A stretch of 64,000 nucleotides of DNA from Pseudolabrys sp. GTDB taxonomy: Bacteria; Pseudomonadota; Alphaproteobacteria; Rhizobiales; Xanthobacteraceae. Numbering within the stretch: position 1 is the first letter of the stretch; each line of letters begins with the position of its first letter. The stretch lies in the NCBI GenBank assembly GCA_030684935.1, contig JAUXXH010000052.1, forward strand, positions 1-64,000, read 5' to 3'. Made by a program: the position numbers and the translations under genes. Positions 39,322-49,209 of this stretch are shown here, piece by piece. Below the pieces are notes generated by a model. It was not told the origin of the DNA. It searched no databases and was given only the letters and a program-made list of their open reading frames with translations.

Positions 39322-41035
39322 AACACTCTTTCTCGGCCGCCCCGCCGGGATGGGTGACCGCGCCATTGACGGCCGGACCCACCTGCTGGGCGTACTTCCA
39401 TAAATAACCCGAGGTCGCATCGCTCTCGCGCGGCTTCCACGTCTTCTTGCGGGCCGCCAGTTCGGCGTCCGTCAGCTTGACGTTGAGCGTGCCGGCTTCG
39501 GCGTCGATCTCGATGATGTCGCCGTCCTGGATCAGGCCGATCGGGCCGCCGAACGCCGCTTCCGGGCCGACATGGCCGATGCAGAAGCCGCGCGTCGCAC
39601 CGGAGAACCGACCATCGGTGATCAGCGCCACCTTCTCGCCCTGGCCCTGGCCGTACAGCGCCGCGGTGGTCGAGAGCATCTCGCGCATGCCGGGGCCGCC
39701 GCGCGGTCCCTCGTAGCGGATCACCAGCACTTCGCCGGCTTTATAGGTGCGCTTTTTGACGGCCTCGAAGCAGGCTTCCTCGCCGTCGAAGCAGCGCGCC
39801 GGGCCGGTGAACTTCAGCGTGTGCATGCCGGCGACCTTAACAATGGCGCCTTCCGGCGCGAGGTTGCCCTTCAGCCCGACCACACCGCCGGTCGCCAGCA
39901 GCGGCTTGTCGGCCGCCCGCACCACGTCCTGGTCCGGATTCCATTTCACGCTCTTGAGGTTCTCGGCGATCGTGCGCCCGGTCACGGTCATGCAGTCGCC
40001 GTGCAGGTAGCCGTGGTCGAGCAGCGTTTTCATCAGATTTGGCACGCCGCCAGCTTCGAACATGTCCTTGGCGACATAACGGCCGCCCGGTTTCAAATCC
40101 GCGATATACGGTGTCTTTTTGAAGATTTCGGCGACGTCGAACAGCGTGAAGTCGATACCGCATTCATGCGCGATGGCCGGCAGGTGCAGCGCAGCATTGG
40201 TGGAACCGCCGGTAGCGGCGACCACGGCAGCAGCGTTTTCCAGCGCCTTGCGGGTGACGATGTCGCGCGGCCGGATATTCTTGACGATCAGATCCATGAT
40301 CATCTCGCCCGCCAGCGTGCAGAACTTGTCGCGCATTTCATACGGCGCCGGCGCACCGGCCGAATAAGGCAGCGCCAGGCCGATGGCCTCCGACACGGTC
40401 GCCATGGTGTTGGCGGTGAACTGGGCGCCGCAGGCGCCGGCCGACGGACAGGCGTTCTCTTCGAGCGTTTGCAGATCCTCGTCCGACATTTCGCCGACCG
40501 AGTGCTTGCCGACCGCCTCGTAGACGTCCTGGACGGTGACTTCCTTGCCCTTGAAGGTGCCGGGCAGGATCGAGCCGCCGTAGATGAAGATCGACGGCAC
40601 ATTGAGGCGGACCATCGCCATCATCATGCCGGGCTGCGACTTGTCACAGCCCGCGACGCCGACCAGCGCGTCATAAGCGTGGCCGCGCATGGTCAGTTCG
40701 ACCGAATCCGCGATCACTTCGCGCGACGGCAGCGAGGCGCGCATGCCGGCATGGCCCATGGCGATGCCGTCGGTCACGGTGATGGTGCAGAACTCGCGCG
40801 GCGTACCGCCCATCGAGGCGACGCCTTTTTTCACGGCCTGGGCCTGGCGCATCAGCGCGATATTGCAAGGCGCGGCCTCGTTCCAGCAGGAGGCAACGCC
40901 GACGAAGGGGGCGTGAATCTGTTCGGTGGTCAGGCCCATCGCGTAATAGAAGGCGCGATGCGGCGCCCGTTCCGGCCCCTCGGTGGCATGCCGGCTCGGA
41001 AGTTTGGCTTTCAGATTTGATGTTTTCGCGTCCAT
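39308..41035 (-). CDS. ilvD: Dihydroxy-acid dehydratase
   Basis: Iron-sulfur dehydratase of valine, leucine and isoleucine synthesis (575 aa). Cluster-binding cysteines are in [29 protein letters not shown] and [19 protein letters not shown]. The catalytic-serine region is [22 protein letters not shown]. The length is normal. It stands divergent from mpg and runs into the ExoR-like gene with a 14-nt overlap. Confidence 0.97.
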   Translation of the reverse strand: MDAKTSNLKAKLPSRHATEGPERAPHRAFYYAMGLTTEQIHAPFVGVASCWNEAAPCNIALMRQAQAVKKGVASMGGTPREFCTITVTDGIAMGHAGMRASLPSREVIADSVELTMRGHAYDALVGVAGCDKSQPGMMMAMVRLNVPSIFIYGGSILPGTFKGKEVTVQDVYEAVGKHSVGEMSDEDLQTLEENACPSAGACGAQFTANTMATVSEAIGLALPYSAGAPAPYEMRDKFCTLAGEMIMDLIVKNIRPRDIVTRKALENAAAVVAATGGSTNAALHLPAIAHECGIDFTLFDVAEIFKKTPYIADLKPGGRYVAKDMFEAGGVPNLMKTLLDHGYLHGDCMTVTGRTIAENLKSVKWNPDQDVVRAADKPLLATGGVVGLKGNLAPEGAIVKVAGMHTLKFTGPARCFDGEEACFEAVKKRTYKAGEVLVIRYEGPRGGPGMREMLSTTAALYGQGQGEKVALITDGRFSGATRGFCIGHVGPEAAFGGPIGLIQDGDIIEIDAEAGTLNVKLTDAELAARKKTWKPRESDATSGYLWKYAQQVGPAVNGAVTHPGGAAEKECYADI

Positions 41036-41335
41036 AACCTTGGTCTACGCCCCCTGCCCCTGTGACTGCCGCCGGACTGCCCGGACGGCATTTTCCGAAG
41101 GGCTTTCCGGTCAACAACCGGAAGTCCCGCAACGGTTTATCGCCGCCGCCGGACCGCCCTCGATTTCATGGAAGGGTATGGCCAAATCGCGGCGCGGCGG
41201 GGATCATGGCGCGGCAAACTTTAAATGTTCCTAAGGTGTGGCAAGCGGGACACATCTTGCGACCCTGTCAAAAACGGGCTGGCGCCAGCGGCCCCGCTTC
41301 GCCATGCATGATGCAAAGCAACACGAAAGCCGCCG
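41036..41335. other. Divergent gap ilvD / mpg
   Basis: 300 bp without a supported gene. A perfect TTGACA sits on the minus strand (41271-41266), but no acceptable -10 box lies at normal spacing. No leader peptide rich in branched-chain codons was found, so there is no sign of attenuation control of ilvD. Confidence 0.45.
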
Positions 41336-41920
41336 ATGCCGCCTCGCCTGCGCCGCGCCTTCTTCGACCGCTCGGTCCATGAAGTCGCGCCCGACCTGAT
41401 CGGCGCGACGCTGATGGTCGGCGGCGCCGGCGGCATCATCGTCGAGGTCGAGGCCTATCACCACACCGACCCGGCCGCGCACAGCTACCGCGGCCAGACC
41501 GAGCGCAATGCGGTGATGTTCGGCCCGCCCGGCATGGCCTACGTCTACCGTTCCTACGGCATCCACTGGTGCCTGAATTTCGTCTGCGAGGCGGCAGGCT
41601 CGGCCAGCGCCGTGCTGATCCGGGCGCTGGAGCCGGTCGAGGGCCTGGCGGCAATGCGGCGGCGGCGCGGCCTCGATGACCCGCGGGCACTCTGCTCGGG
41701 CCCCGGCAAACTGTGCGCGGCGCTGGGGGTCACGATCCGGCACAACGGCCTGCCGCTCGACCGCGCTCCGTTTGAGCTGCGGGCCCGCGCCGCTGAGCCG
41801 GAGATCGTGGCCGGGCCGCGCATCGGCATCACCAAGGCGGTCGATGAACCGTGGCGCTATGGGCTGAAAGGGTCGCGGTTTTTGAGCAAGTGGTTCCCAG
41901 CGAGTAAACTGACGACTTGA
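41336..41920 (+). CDS. mpg: 3-methyladenine DNA glycosylase (AAG/MPG family)
   Basis: Base-excision glycosylase for alkylated purines (194 aa). It shows [35 protein letters not shown] (parts VEVEAY with the catalytic Glu, DPAAHSYRG), [24 protein letters not shown] and [12 protein letters not shown], all typical of the human-AAG-like family. Divergent from ilvD, and 27 nt before a toxin-antitoxin pair on the same strand. Confidence 0.93.
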   Translation: MPPRLRRAFFDRSVHEVAPDLIGATLMVGGAGGIIVEVEAYHHTDPAAHSYRGQTERNAVMFGPPGMAYVYRSYGIHWCLNFVCEAAGSASAVLIRALEPVEGLAAMRRRRGLDDPRALCSGPGKLCAALGVTIRHNGLPLDRAPFELRARAAEPEIVAGPRIGITKAVDEPWRYGLKGSRFLSKWFPASKLTT

Positions 41921-41926
41921 CCGAAC

Positions 41927-41941
41927 TACTGTTTAACAGTA
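41927..41941. promoter_or_regulatory. Perfect dyad upstream of brnT (candidate autoregulatory operator)
   Basis: The 15-nt sequence TACTGTTTAACAGTA is a perfect inverted repeat (7-bp arms around one base). It ends 6 nt before the brnT start codon. Type II antitoxins usually bind such dyads to repress their own operon, so this is a likely operator for the XRE-type antitoxin encoded downstream. Confidence 0.55.
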
Positions 41942-41947
41942 CATGCC

Positions 41948-42232
41948 ATGTTCGATCAGCAATTCGAGTGGGATCCGGCAAAGGCCGGCGCCAACGAGAC
42001 GTTGCACGGCGTCTCTTTCAAGACGGCGCGTGATGTATTCGGGGACCCGTTTGCGCTCGAATGGCACGACAACAGCGAAAACTACGGCGAGGACCGCTAT
42101 GTTATCATCGGCATGGTGGATGAGCGCCTTCTTCATGTCGCCTACACCATGCGCGGCGACGTCATCCGACTGATCTCAGCCCGCGGGGCCGAACCCAATG
42201 AGCGCCGACACGACCACGAAGCCAACGCGTAA
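41948..42232 (+). CDS. brnT: BrnT-family toxin
   Basis: A 94-residue RelE-fold ribonuclease toxin of the BrnT family. Diagnostic parts are FEWDPAKAGANETLHGVSFKTARDVFGDP, the central EDRYVIIGMVDERLLHVAYTMRGDVIRLISAR and the ending RGAEPNERRHDHE. It should cleave mRNA when free of antitoxin. It overlaps the following antitoxin gene by 35 nt, a tight toxin-first operon. No good Shine-Dalgarno precedes the start. Confidence 0.92.
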   Translation: MFDQQFEWDPAKAGANETLHGVSFKTARDVFGDPFALEWHDNSENYGEDRYVIIGMVDERLLHVAYTMRGDVIRLISARGAEPNERRHDHEANA

Positions 42233-42551
42233 GGCGCCGAAGCACGACTGGCGCAAGTTCGACGCCATGACCGATGAACAACGCCGTGCCGCAGCCCTGC
42301 GCGACCCCGACGCCCAACCTCTGACGCCGGCCGATTTCAAGCGCATGGTGCGCACACCGCAGGTGAAGGTGATCCGTCGCGCACTGGGCCTGACCCAGGA
42401 AGAATTCGCCACGCGCTTTCGCATCCCCCTCGGGACGCTGCGCGACTGGGAGCAAGGCGCGGCCACGCCCGATCAATCCGCGCGCGCCTATCTGACCGTC
42501 ATTGCGCGCGATCCGGACGCCGTGCGCCGGGCGCTCGCGCCAGCAGAGTAG
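42198..42551 (+). CDS. BrnA-position antitoxin with XRE-type helix-turn-helix
   Basis: A 117-residue protein. The N-terminal half looks like BrnA antitoxins (WRKFDAMTDEQRRAAALRDPDAQPLTPADF). The C-terminal half carries an XRE/HigA-like helix-turn-helix (IRRALGLTQEEFATRFRIPLGTLRDWEQG) instead of the ribbon-helix-helix of classical BrnA. It should neutralise BrnT and repress the operon through the dyad at 41927. It is convergent with valS, with only 4 nt between the stops. Confidence 0.88.
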   Translation: MSADTTTKPTRKAPKHDWRKFDAMTDEQRRAAALRDPDAQPLTPADFKRMVRTPQVKVIRRALGLTQEEFATRFRIPLGTLRDWEQGAATPDQSARAYLTVIARDPDAVRRALAPAE

Positions 42552-42555
42552 CCCG

Positions 42556-45402
42556 CTACGCGCCCTTGAGCGCTTCCAGCGCCGCCGCGATCTTGACCTT
42601 GCGGCCTTCGGCCTCGGCGCGCTTTTCCTTCTCGCCCTCGATGATCTCTTCCGGCGCGTTGGCGACGAATTTCTCGTTCTTCAGCTTGGCGTCGACGCGG
42701 GCGATGTCGGCCTCGGCCTTGGTCAGTTCCTTGGCCAGCCGCGACCGCTCGGCGGCGATATCGATGACGCCGACCAGCGGCAGCGCCGCCACCTCGCCGC
42801 GCACCACCAACTGAACCGAACCGGCCGGCGCCGCGTCGGCCGAGGAGATTTCCGACACCCGCGCCAGCCGCTTGATGAATTCGGCCCAGCGCTGCGCCCG
42901 CGCCTGCGTTTCCGGCGACACACCGGCCAGCACCACCGGGATGGCGACGGCGACGTTCATCTCGGAGCGGATCGAGCGCACCGCGGTGATCAGGTCGATA
43001 ACCCAGCCGATCTCGGCTTCGGCGGCATCGTCGGCGAGGCCGTCGAGCACCGGCCAGTCGCTGAGCGCGAGCAGGTTCGACCGCTTCGGCCCCTGCTCGG
43101 CCGTCACCGCCCACAGCTCCTCGGTGATGAAGGGCATGAACGGATGCAGCAGCTTGAGGATTTCATCGAGCGCCCAGGCGGCCATGGCCCGCGTCTCGTC
43201 CTTGGCGGCGCCGTCGGGCCCGGTCAGCAGCGGCTTCGACAGTTCGACATACCAGTCGCAGTAGACGTTCCACACGAAGCGGTAGGCGCTGCCGGCGGCC
43301 TCGCTGAAGGCATAGGTCTCGAGCGCCCGGGTGATCTCGGCCGCGGCCCTGGCGGTTTCGTGCGCGATCCAGCGGTTGAGCGGCTCATTCGCCGACTTCG
43401 GATCGAAGCCCTCGACCCGCGCGGCGCCGTTGAATTCGACGAAGCGCGCCGCGTTCCAGAGCTTGGTGGCGAAGTTGCGGTTGTTCTCGACGTCCTGCGG
43501 CCCGAGCCGGATGTCGTGGCTCGGCGCGACGTTGCGCATCAGCGTGAAGCGCAGCGCATCGGCGCCGAACTCGTCGATGACGCCGAGCGGATCGACCACG
43601 TTGCCCTTGGACTTCGACATCTTGGCGCCGGAGGCATCGCGCACCAGCCGGTGGATGTAGATGTCGTGGAACGGAATCTCCTGCTTGAAGTGCAGGCCCA
43701 TCATCATCATGCGGGCGACCCAGAAGAAGATGATGTCGAAGCCGGTGACCAGCACCGAGGTCGGATAGAAGCGCTTGACCTCGGCCGTTTCCGCCGGCCA
43801 GCCGAGCGTCGAGAAGGGCCACAGTGCCGACGAGAACCAGGTGTCGAGCACGTCCTCGTCACGCCAAATGCCAATAACGCTCTCCTGTTGCCATTTCGTT
43901 AGACCTTCGCCGGCGCTACCGACGACTGCCACTTGCGAATTCGGATACTTCTTTTGCACCTCAGCAATCGCAGCCGCTTCGGATTCAGCAACAACAAAAT
44001 CATGCTGGGACTGATCAAACGTCCCACCCCGATGTGGAGCATTCAAGGCTGTTAGATCGACGACAAGTTGATCTTTCTCCGCGTTTTTTAAGAAATACCA
44101 TGCGGGGATCTGATGACCCCACCACAGCTGGCGCGAGATGCACCACGGCTGGATGTTTTCCATCCAGTTGAAATAGGTCGTTTCCCAGTTCTTCGGCACG
44201 AACTTCGTGCTGCCGTCGCGCACCGCGGCGATCGCCGGCTTCGCCAGTTCGGCAGCGTTGACGTACCACTGCTCGGTCAAATAGGGCTCGATGACGACGT
44301 TGGAGCGGTCGCCATGCGGCACCGCGTTGGTGACGGTCTCGATCTTGTCGAGCAGACCGAGCGCATCGAGATCGGCGACAATGCGCTTGCGCGCCTCGTA
44401 GCGGTCGAGCCCCCGATACTGCGGCGGGCAGTTCTCGTTCATCTTGGCTTCGGGCGTGAACAGATTGATCAAGCCGCCGTTGAGCTGCTTCTTGAAATAG
44501 TCCTTGTCGCGGTGCCGCGACCAGACCTCGAAGTCGTTGAAGTCATGCGCCGCGGTGATCTTGACTGCGCCGGAGCCCTTTTCCGGATCGGGATATTCAT
44601 CGGCGATGATCGGGATCAGGCGCTCGGCCAGTGGCAGCCGCACCAGTTTGCCGACCAGATGCTTGTAGCGTTCGTCATCGGGATGCACGGCGACGGCGCC
44701 GTCGCCCAGCATCGTCTCGGGCCGCGTGGTGGCGACGGAGATGAAGGTCGAGGGATCTTCCGCATTAAAGGCAACGCCATCGAGCGGATAGCGGAAGTGC
44801 CACATCTGCCCTTTGGCCTCGACCTGAAGAACCTCCAGATCGGAAATCGCCGTCAGCAGCTTGGGGTCCCAGTTGACCAGCCGCTTGTCCTTGTAGATCA
44901 GCCCTTCCTTGTAGAGCTGCACGAACACCTTGATGACGGCCTCGGACAGGCCTTCGTCCATGGTGAAGCGTTCGCGCGACCAGTCGCATGACGCGCCCAG
45001 CCGCTTGAGCTGGTTGTAGATGGTGCCGCCACTCTCGGCCTTCCATTCCCAGACTCGCTTGAGGAACGCCTCGCGCCCCATCTCCCGGCGTCCCGGCAGC
45101 TGCTGTTCCATCAACTGCCGCTCGACCACCATCTGGGTGGCGATGCCGGCATGATCGGTGCCCGGCTGCCACAGCACATCCTTGCCGCGCATGCGCTCGA
45201 ACCGGCACAGCACGTCCTGCAGCGTGTTGTTCAGCGCATGGCCCATATGCAGCGAGCCGGTGACGTTGGGCGGCGGAATGACGATAGAATAGGCCTCGGC
45301 CTGCGCGCGCTCGGGCCGGCCGGCCGTAAAGGCGCCCGCCTGTTCCCAGGTCCGGTAGATGCGGCCCTCGACTTCCGCGGGCTGATAGGTCTTGTCGATC
45401 AT
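42556..45402 (-). CDS. valS: Valyl-tRNA synthetase
   Basis: Class I synthetase charging tRNA-Val (948 aa). HIGH signature PPNVTGSLHMGHALNNTLQD, KMSKS loop GAKMSKSKGNVVDP, editing-domain block TTRPETMLGDGAVAVHPDD, and a C-terminal coiled-coil arm (LAKELTKAEADIARVDAKLK) are all present. The start MIDKTYQPAE is the family N-terminus. Residues ~435-514 between GHQIPAWY and RDEDVLDTWFSSALWPFS are poorly conserved and AT-shifted: 119 G/C in the 240 nt from 43861 to 44100. Neighbour popZ is conserved, but here an MFS gene lies between them. Confidence 0.96.
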   Translation of the reverse strand: MIDKTYQPAEVEGRIYRTWEQAGAFTAGRPERAQAEAYSIVIPPPNVTGSLHMGHALNNTLQDVLCRFERMRGKDVLWQPGTDHAGIATQMVVERQLMEQQLPGRREMGREAFLKRVWEWKAESGGTIYNQLKRLGASCDWSRERFTMDEGLSEAVIKVFVQLYKEGLIYKDKRLVNWDPKLLTAISDLEVLQVEAKGQMWHFRYPLDGVAFNAEDPSTFISVATTRPETMLGDGAVAVHPDDERYKHLVGKLVRLPLAERLIPIIADEYPDPEKGSGAVKITAAHDFNDFEVWSRHRDKDYFKKQLNGGLINLFTPEAKMNENCPPQYRGLDRYEARKRIVADLDALGLLDKIETVTNAVPHGDRSNVVIEPYLTEQWYVNAAELAKPAIAAVRDGSTKFVPKNWETTYFNWMENIQPWCISRQLWWGHQIPAWYFLKNAEKDQLVVDLTALNAPHRGGTFDQSQHDFVVAESEAAAIAEVQKKYPNSQVAVVGSAGEGLTKWQQESVIGIWRDEDVLDTWFSSALWPFSTLGWPAETAEVKRFYPTSVLVTGFDIIFFWVARMMMMGLHFKQEIPFHDIYIHRLVRDASGAKMSKSKGNVVDPLGVIDEFGADALRFTLMRNVAPSHDIRLGPQDVENNRNFATKLWNAARFVEFNGAARVEGFDPKSANEPLNRWIAHETARAAAEITRALETYAFSEAAGSAYRFVWNVYCDWYVELSKPLLTGPDGAAKDETRAMAAWALDEILKLLHPFMPFITEELWAVTAEQGPKRSNLLALSDWPVLDGLADDAAEAEIGWVIDLITAVRSIRSEMNVAVAIPVVLAGVSPETQARAQRWAEFIKRLARVSEISSADAAPAGSVQLVVRGEVAALPLVGVIDIAAERSRLAKELTKAEADIARVDAKLKNEKFVANAPEEIIEGEKEKRAEAEGRKVKIAAALEALKGA

Positions 45403-45463
45403 GGTGTTTTGTCTTGTCCGAGTGGCGGGGTAGAAAGCCCACCACGCCACCGAGAGTCAAATC

Positions 45464-46663
45464 TTGCCGACAAATCCCGCCAAACCGACTGGCAGCGCCA
45501 CCAGCGCCATTACGCTGCTGGCGCTCGCCTCCTTCGCCGCCCAGGCGATGGTGCGCTCGACCGATTCCCTGCTGCCGCAGATTGCGGTCGACCTGTCGAC
45601 CACCGTCGGCGCCGCCTCGATCGTGGTCACCGTCTATCTGCTGGCGCACGGCTCGGTGCAACTGTTCATGGGGCCGATCGGCGACCGCTTCGGCAAGTTC
45701 AGCTGCGTCGCCATCGCCACCGGTTTTTCCGCGCTGGCGGTCTTTGCCTGCGGGCTCGCCTGGTCGCTGCCGGTGCTGGTGGCGGCCCGGCTGGCCAGCG
45801 GTCTGGCCACCGGCTGGATCGTGCCCTTCGCGCTGGCCTTTGTCGGCGACGTCATCCCCTATGAGCGGCGCCAGCAGGTGATCGGCAGTTTCCTCTCGGG
45901 GCAGATTCTCGGCCAGTTGTTCGGCCAGGCCGCTGGCGGCGTGCTCGGCGACCTGTTCGGCTGGCGCAATGTGTTCTTCATCCTGGCCGGCCTGCTCGCG
46001 GTCGCCACCATCGGCCTGTTCATCGAGCTGTGGCGCAACCCGCTGACGCACGCCCGCAACGCGCCGCCACGCACCTCGCGCGGCTACGCCGCCGACTATT
46101 CCGCGGTGCTGCGGTCGCGCTGGGCGCGTACCATGATCCTGATGGCCTTCATCGAAAGCGCGGCGATGTTCGGCGCCTTCACCTATGTCGGCGCCGACCT
46201 GCATTTGCGGTTCGGTATCAGCTTCACGCTGGTCGGGCTGTTCGTCGGCACCTTTGCCATCGGCGGGCTGATCTACAGCCTGTCGGTGCGCATGCTGGTG
46301 ACCCGGTTCGGACCGGTCGGGCTGGCCGCCCTGGGCGGCATGATGCTGGCGGTGGCCTATGTGTTGCTGGCGTTTGGGCCGACCGTCTATGTCGCGCCGC
46401 TGGCCATCACCGCGATCGGTCTGGGCTTCTACATGTTGCACAACACGCTGCAGACCAACGCTACGCAGATGACGCCGGAGGCGCGCGGCACCGCGCTCGG
46501 CCTGTTCTCGGCGGCGTTGTATTTCGGTCAGACCATCGGCGTCGCCGTGAACGGTCTGATCTTCGACCGCTTCACCGCGGTGCCGGTGTTTCTCGGCGCG
46601 GCGGCGATCCTGCTGGCGCTGGGTCTGTGGTTTTCGCGCGAATTGAAGGCGCGCGCGGCGTAA
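45464..46663 (+). CDS. MFS transporter, multidrug-efflux-like
   Basis: A 12-helix major facilitator (399 aa). Motif A is GPIGDRFGKF between helices 2 and 3, and motif C-like glycines are in GQILGQLFGQAAGGVLGDLFGWRNVFFI after helix 4, a drug:proton antiporter pattern. The TTG start at 45464 gives a normal N-terminus; no better start is seen. Divergent from valS (61-nt gap) and convergent with popZ (5-nt gap). The substrate is unknown. Confidence 0.88.
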   Translation: MPTNPAKPTGSATSAITLLALASFAAQAMVRSTDSLLPQIAVDLSTTVGAASIVVTVYLLAHGSVQLFMGPIGDRFGKFSCVAIATGFSALAVFACGLAWSLPVLVAARLASGLATGWIVPFALAFVGDVIPYERRQQVIGSFLSGQILGQLFGQAAGGVLGDLFGWRNVFFILAGLLAVATIGLFIELWRNPLTHARNAPPRTSRGYAADYSAVLRSRWARTMILMAFIESAAMFGAFTYVGADLHLRFGISFTLVGLFVGTFAIGGLIYSLSVRMLVTRFGPVGLAALGGMMLAVAYVLLAFGPTVYVAPLAITAIGLGFYMLHNTLQTNATQMTPEARGTALGLFSAALYFGQTIGVAVNGLIFDRFTAVPVFLGAAAILLALGLWFSRELKARAA

Positions 46664-46668
46664 GCCGC

Positions 46669-47412
46669 CTACGGCCGGCCGCGCGACACGCGTTCAATCT
46701 CGGCGCGGACGATGCGCTCGACCAGGCCTGGCAGGTTGTCGTCCAGCCAGGACTTGAGCATCGGCCGCAGCATTTCCTTGACCAGATCCTCAAGCGTGCG
46801 GGCATTGTTGCCAAGCACGGTATGCGCCAGCGAATTGAAGGCGCTGTCGACCGCGGTCATGGTGGCCGACGAAATCAGGCCGTGATCGGGAATGGCGCTG
46901 TGCGCCGGCGGCCGGCGCTGTTCCGGGGCGGCCATGCGCGTTTCCGCCGCCGGCGGCGGCATCTGGTCCATCGACCGGTCGGCGAACACCACGTCCGAGG
47001 CGCCATCGATGGTGCGGAAATCCGGCGACGGCGCCTGAGCGGCCATCGCCTCGGTCAGATCGAGGACGTCCGGCGCGGCCGGCGGCGGCGGCGCCACCGC
47101 TTCAACCGGCTTCGGCGGCGGCACAGGAGCCGGCGCCGGTTTGGCGGCAGCGTTTGGCGCGGAGTCGAAATCGGCCAGCATGGCGTCGACATCCTCCTGC
47201 TTGTTGGCGGCGACCGGCACCGGACGCGGCACAGGTGCCGGCATGGGCGGCGGCGCGGCAACCGGACGGCTGGCGACGGTGGGCGCCGGCGGCTTCGCAG
47301 CGGGCGCCTCGGCCGATTTGCCCTTGCCGGAGTCGTCGTCGGCGATGATACGCCGGATGGAGGCCAGGATTTCCTCCATCGAAGGCTCTTGGGCCTTTGC
47401 GGTCTGGCTCAT
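46669..47412 (-). CDS. popZ: Polar organising protein PopZ (DUF2497)
   Basis: Self-assembling polar scaffold (247 aa) that in Caulobacter anchors the ParB-origin complex. The N-terminal helix EPSMEEILASIRRIIADDD, a long Pro/Ala-rich acidic linker (~30-175), and the C-terminal oligomerisation helices (LEDLVKEMLRPMLKSWLDDNLPGLVERIVRAEIERV) are all present. The start MSQTAKAQ (47410-47412) fits the family. PopZ beside valS and tolC is conserved synteny. Confidence 0.93.
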   Translation of the reverse strand: MSQTAKAQEPSMEEILASIRRIIADDDSGKGKSAEAPAAKPPAPTVASRPVAAPPPMPAPVPRPVPVAANKQEDVDAMLADFDSAPNAAAKPAPAPVPPPKPVEAVAPPPPAAPDVLDLTEAMAAQAPSPDFRTIDGASDVVFADRSMDQMPPPAAETRMAAPEQRRPPAHSAIPDHGLISSATMTAVDSAFNSLAHTVLGNNARTLEDLVKEMLRPMLKSWLDDNLPGLVERIVRAEIERVSRGRP

Positions 47413-47608
47413 GGCACAACTTCCTGACGCATGGGGTCCCGAATCATCTTCGCTGGCGCAAACGTCCTCACATGCCGCACGCCCCCTGGAACCGCGCACG
47501 GGCAAAACGAATCGTCACCGCACTATTTATACGCCAGCGGGATGCACCGATGCAGTCGGAAAATGATGAAACCGCAATGACCTGTGGACACGTTCGGCCG
47601 CGCCGGCG

Positions 47609-49030
47609 TCAGCGTCCGTCGGGCGTGCGCACGCCGGCCCAGCTGTCACGCACCTGCTCGTAGTGCACCGTGGCGTCGTAGAGCTGCACGCGCAACCCGA
47701 GCACCCGCGGCGCCAGCCGGCCGACCGCGGACAGTAGCGAATACGACGCCACCACCCGGTCGCGCTGTGCGGTGACCATCGACACCTGGCCGTTCAGGAG
47801 ATCCTGCTGGGCGTTGAGCACGTCGAGCGTGGTGCGCTGGCCGACGCGGGCTTCCTCGGTAACCCCCTTGAGCGCCAGGTCGGAGGCGCGCACCTGCGCC
47901 TGCGTCGCCTGGATCTGGCCTTTGGCCGCTTCGAGCTGGCCCCATGCCGCCACCACTCCCTGGCGAACGGTTTCACGCGCGGTATCGAGTTCGATGCGGC
48001 GCTGTCCGAGCGTTTCCTTGGCCTGCCGGATCAGGGAATATTCCGCGCCGCCCTGGTAGATGGGCACGCTCAGGGTGCCGAGCACCGAACCGGAATAGCT
48101 CTCCGCCAGATTGAGGTTGGACGGGCTGTTGTAATTCTTCTGGAAGCTTCCCTGCACCGACAGCGTCGGATACAGCGCGCCTTCCGCCACCTTCACCTGC
48201 ATCTGCGCGATGTCGACATTGTACTGCGCGGCCGTGACCTGGGGATGGTTGGCGATGGCGACGGCCACCGCTTCCGCCAGCGTGCGCGGCGAGAAGCGGT
48301 CGACCGGCGTGCCGGAGGTGAGCTGGCCCGGCTCGCTGCCGATGATCTGGCGATAGGTCGCCGCCGACGCCTTGGCCGTGGCTTCGGCGCTCAGCACGGC
48401 CGAACGGCCGGCCGCCAGCCGGGATTCGCCCTGCGACACGTCGGTGACCGTCACCTCGCCGACGTTGAACTTGTCGCGGGTGTAACGCAGCGTCTCTTCA
48501 AGGACCTCGACGTTGCGGCGCTGGACGTTGAGCAGCGCGCGGTCGCGCAGCACATTCATGTAGGCACTGGCGGCGTTGAACAGCGCGGTCTGCTCGCTCT
48601 GGCGCAGCACTTCGCGCGCCGACAAGACCTGCGCCTCGGCCTGGCGGGTGCGGTTGGACGTCTGGAAACCGTTGAACAGCGTCTGCGTCGCGGTAACGCC
48701 GGTCGCAAAACTCGTGTTGTAGCCGCTCTGGGTCAGAGTGTTCGACGGCGCCGTGGTGGTCCGCGTTGTGGTCGACAACGAGGCCTGGCCGCCGGAGGCG
48801 GTAATCGCCACCCGTGGCCGGTAACCCGACAAGGCCTGCGGCACGTTTTCATCGATGGCGCGCACCGCGGCGCGCTGCGCATTGAGCGTCGGGTTGCTTT
48901 GGTAAGCCTGCGCCAGCGCCGATTCCAGCGTTTCGCCGTGCGCCTGAACAACCGCCAGCGGGATCGCCGCGCATGCGATCGCCCCGACTGCAAACCGGCC
49001 GAGCCAACCTCTGCTATCACCACGCGACAT
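47609..49030 (-). CDS. tolC: TolC-family outer-membrane channel
   Basis: Outer-membrane efflux and type I secretion duct (473 aa). A signal peptide ends near VVQAHGE (~34). It has the internal duplication of TolC: ESALAQAYQSNPTLNAQRAAVRA with NFNGF-like LFNGFQT in repeat 1, and EAVAVAIANHPQVTAAQYNVD with IYQGGAEYSLIRQAKETL in repeat 2. The C-terminus is short, without a His-rich tail. It follows the PCMT-family gene by 179 nt. Confidence 0.93.
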   Translation of the reverse strand: MSRGDSRGWLGRFAVGAIACAAIPLAVVQAHGETLESALAQAYQSNPTLNAQRAAVRAIDENVPQALSGYRPRVAITASGGQASLSTTTRTTTAPSNTLTQSGYNTSFATGVTATQTLFNGFQTSNRTRQAEAQVLSAREVLRQSEQTALFNAASAYMNVLRDRALLNVQRRNVEVLEETLRYTRDKFNVGEVTVTDVSQGESRLAAGRSAVLSAEATAKASAATYRQIIGSEPGQLTSGTPVDRFSPRTLAEAVAVAIANHPQVTAAQYNVDIAQMQVKVAEGALYPTLSVQGSFQKNYNSPSNLNLAESYSGSVLGTLSVPIYQGGAEYSLIRQAKETLGQRRIELDTARETVRQGVVAAWGQLEAAKGQIQATQAQVRASDLALKGVTEEARVGQRTTLDVLNAQQDLLNGQVSMVTAQRDRVVASYSLLSAVGRLAPRVLGLRVQLYDATVHYEQVRDSWAGVRTPDGR

Positions 49031-49209
49031 TCTGAACCCTAACGCCACCCACAACATCACCGGACGGCGCAGTCCGGTAACCGCGCCGCAAACAACCGGC
49101 CGGGAACCATAGGCGCACTGCCGGCGTGTTAAAACCCCCTCGCCGTTGCTCGCCCACAGAATGCGAGCCGTTGAGGATTTTGCGCCACGTCCGCGATTAA
49201 AGTGGGATT

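Noticed and set aside
41266-41271. Perfect TTGACA on the minus strand upstream of ilvD as its -35 box.
   Set aside because: The hexamer at 17-nt spacing is CCGCTT, and no acceptable -10 exists at 16-18 nt.
41917-41945. TTGACC-N17-TACATG as a promoter for brnT.
   Set aside because: The -10 would end only 2 nt before the start codon, so transcription would begin inside the gene. The dyad is better read as an operator of a promoter further upstream.
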